Below are positions 62,293 through 64,000 of a stretch of DNA of 64,000 nucleotides, piece after piece. Location of the stretch: positions 4,270 through 68,269 of the forward strand of contig CAZWMT010000033.1 of the NCBI GenBank assembly GCA_964635055.1, read 5' to 3'. This DNA comes from JAEUJM01 sp964635055 (GTDB lineage: Bacteria; Actinomycetota; Acidimicrobiia; Acidimicrobiales; DATDAH01). The translations under genes and the position numbers were made by a program. Below the pieces are notes generated by a model. The model was given only the letters and a program-made list of their open reading frames with translations, made no database searches and was not told where the DNA came from. Position 1 is the first letter of the stretch, and every line of letters begins with the position of its first letter.

Positions 62293-64000
62293 CGGGGGCC
62301 TCCTCGGTGGCGGTGGCGGCGCTGCTGTCGGCGTCGGTGCTGTCGGTGGCGTCGCTGCCGGCATCGACCGCCGCGGCCTCGCCGTCGCTGCTCGGGCCGT
62401 GGTCGTCGTGGTCGTCGTGGCCGTGGGGGTTCTCGTCGTCGTCGGCGGGCTCGAGCGCCCAGCCGTAGATGCCGGCGATGACGAAGATGGCACCGAAGGC
62501 GGCCCACCAGAGGCTGAAGATCAGCCCGTAGCCGATGAAGGGCAGGCCGAACGACAGCACGATCGGCCAGTACGACGGCGAGGGCAGGTGGATGCCGGTG
62601 GCGCCCGGCTTCTGGCAGACGTCCTCGGTGGCGTGCTGGCGCACGGTGCGGCCGTTCTCGTCCTCGCCGTACTTGCGGCTCCAGAACTCGTCGCGGCCGG
62701 TGACCACGGGGATCTCGTCGAAGTTGTACTCGGGCACCGGCGACGGGATCATCCACTCGAGGCTGCGGGCGTCCCACGGGTCGGGCCCGAGCGAAGGCTG
62801 GCCCTTGGCCTTGGAGCGGCTCCGGATCACGTTGAGCATGAAGATGATGATCGAGACCGCGATGGTGAACGCACCGATGGTGGACACCATGTTCCAGAAG
62901 TTGAACCCGAGGCCGTCGTCGTAGGTGTAGATGCGCCGGGACATGCCCTGCAGGCCCAGGATGTGCATGGGCCCGAAGGTGAGGTTGAACCCGACGAGCA
63001 TGATCCAGAAGTGGGCCTTGCCCAGGCGCTCGCCGAGCTTGTACCCGTAGATCTTGGGCCACCAGAAGTAGAAGCCCGAGAACAGCCCCATCAGGGCGCC
63101 GCCGAACAGCACGTAGTGGAAGTGGGCGACGATGTAGTAGGTGTCGGTCTGTTGGGTGTCGGACGGGGCCACCGAGTGGGTGACGCCCGACAGCCCACCG
63201 ATGGTGAACATCGCCACCAGGCCGATGGAGAACAGCATCGGGGTGGTGAACGTGAGCTTGCCGCCCCACATGGTGGCCAGCCAGTTCAGGATCTTCACGC
63301 CGGTGGGCACCGCGATGAACATGGTGGAGAGCGAGAACGCGGCCACCGAGATGGGGCCGATGCCCGAGGCGAACATGTGGTGGGCCCACACGCCCCAGCC
63401 CATGAACCCGATGGCGATCCCCGAGAACACCATGAACGGGTAGCCGAAGATGGGCTTGCGGGAGAAGACCGGGATGACCTCGGACACGATGCCGAACGAC
63501 GGCAGGATGAGGATGTAGACCTCGGGGTGGCCGAAGATCCAGAAGAGGTTCTCCCACAACAGGGGGTCGGCGCCGGCCTCGGGGTTGAAGAACTGGGCGT
63601 CGAAGAGGCGCTCGAAGGTGAGCAGGATCAGCGCCAGGGTGATGACCGGCAGCGCGAACACCAGCAGCACCTGCACCACGAGCACCATCCAGGTGAACAC
63701 CGGCATCCGCATCAGGCTCATGCCCGGCGCCCGCATGTTGAGCACCGTGACGGTGAGGTTGATCGAGCTCACCAGCGAGGCGATGCCGGTGATCAGCAGC
63801 CCGATGGTGAAGAAGTCGAGGCCGTGGCTCGGTGAGAACACCACACCGGTGTTGGGCGAGTAGGCGAACCAGCCACCGTCGGCGGCGCCGCCGAGCAGCC
63901 AGCTGGTGTTGACGAAGATGCCGCCGAAGAGGAAGCACCAGAAGCTGAAGGCGTTCATCCGGGGGAAGGCGACGTCGCGGGCGCCGATCTGCAGGGGCAG
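62285..64000 (-). CDS. ctaD: Cytochrome c oxidase subunit I (N-terminus outside window)
   Basis: 571 codons are visible and the frame continues past the right edge (LPLQIGARDVAFPRMNAFSFW...). Copper/heme motifs include 'WIFGHPEVYILILPSFGIVSEV' (His-Tyr pair), 'GWGVWAHHMFASG' (CuB His-His) and 'VAHFHYVLFGGAL' (heme His). The C-terminal 60 residues form an extra acidic and His-rich tail (HGHDDHDDHG then Asp/Ala/Thr-rich), unusual in length. It is the first visible gene of the operon with ctaE, ctaF and ctaG. Confidence 0.95.
   Translation of the reverse strand: MPLQIGARDVAFPRMNAFSFWCFLFGGIFVNTSWLLGGAADGGWFAYSPNTGVVFSPSHGLDFFTIGLLITGIASLVSSINLTVTVLNMRAPGMSLMRMPVFTWMVLVVQVLLVFALPVITLALILLTFERLFDAQFFNPEAGADPLLWENLFWIFGHPEVYILILPSFGIVSEVIPVFSRKPIFGYPFMVFSGIAIGFMGWGVWAHHMFASGIGPISVAAFSLSTMFIAVPTGVKILNWLATMWGGKLTFTTPMLFSIGLVAMFTIGGLSGVTHSVAPSDTQQTDTYYIVAHFHYVLFGGALMGLFSGFYFWWPKIYGYKLGERLGKAHFWIMLVGFNLTFGPMHILGLQGMSRRIYTYDDGLGFNFWNMVSTIGAFTIAVSIIIFMLNVIRSRSKAKGQPSLGPDPWDARSLEWMIPSPVPEYNFDEIPVVTGRDEFWSRKYGEDENGRTVRQHATEDVCQKPGATGIHLPSPSYWPIVLSFGLPFIGYGLIFSLWWAAFGAIFVIAGIYGWALEPADDDENPHGHDDHDDHGPSSDGEAAAVDAGSDATDSTDADSSAATATEEAPVG

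Overview
The window is a high-GC actinobacterial chromosome segment. Several features point to class Acidimicrobiia: a 'GWWQASD..WYPP' N-terminal motif in the protein at 25976-26689, actinobacterial repeat domains, F420-type (LLM) enzymes, a WhiB regulator, a monomeric NADP-isocitrate dehydrogenase, and heavy use of 4-nt ATGA/GTGA gene overlaps. The taxonomic placement is inference. There are no phage genes, no insertion sequences and no CRISPR array.

Region 1 (1-8925) is a complete selenocysteine cassette: tRNA-Sec (selC), selD, selA, selB. In the same direction follow an inactive-looking trypsin-fold protein, an unknown protein, a MauD-like thioredoxin and a Tat-exported, cysteine-rich protein resembling the methylamine dehydrogenase light chain. 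The last gene is a membrane protein whose reading frame is interrupted by one in-frame TGA. A hairpin with the loop GGTCT begins 26 nt after that TGA, with the loop at 32 nt, which fits a bacterial SECIS element. I read this gene as a candidate new selenoprotein encoded beside its own decoding machinery.

Region 2 (8944-25846) is largely sulfur metabolism. A five-gene overlapping operon runs cysteine dioxygenase, rhodanese, membrane protein, lipoprotein and FMN reductase. The membrane protein/lipoprotein pair is duplicated about 4 kb away. Around it lie an FAD-dependent oxidoreductase, a sulfatase and Stf0 sulfotransferase pair, a toxin-antitoxin pair, a cysteine-free Rrf2 regulator and a sulfate ABC transporter. 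The palindrome TTCCTA-N9-TAGGAA, or close variants, occurs in the promoters of the dioxygenase/oxidoreductase pair, of the sulfatase, and of the sulfonate operon at 34354-38057 (ABC importer plus TauD dioxygenase). This suggests one sulfur regulon.

Region 3 (25976-45941) is mixed: a fatty acid desaturase with a perfect 20-bp operator, a large secreted beta-propeller/SLH protein, an ATP-dependent DNA ligase, dUTPase, oligoribonuclease, a glycosyltransferase, a metallo-hydrolase and a thioesterase. It also holds a WhiB7-like regulator preceded by a small ORF and a terminator/antiterminator arrangement, and a TlpA/CcdA redox pair. A 50-bp palindromic repeat occurs three times in tandem at 38137-38310 and once between cysA and cysW.

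Region 4 (46034-64000) is mostly housekeeping: pdxH, a radical SAM protein, icd, sdhC/sdhD without sdhA/sdhB beside them, serS, an ABC-2 exporter and a cytochrome c oxidase cluster (ctaG, ctaF, ctaE, and ctaD cut by the window end). It also contains a small family of neocarzinostatin-like secreted proteins with two decayed copies.
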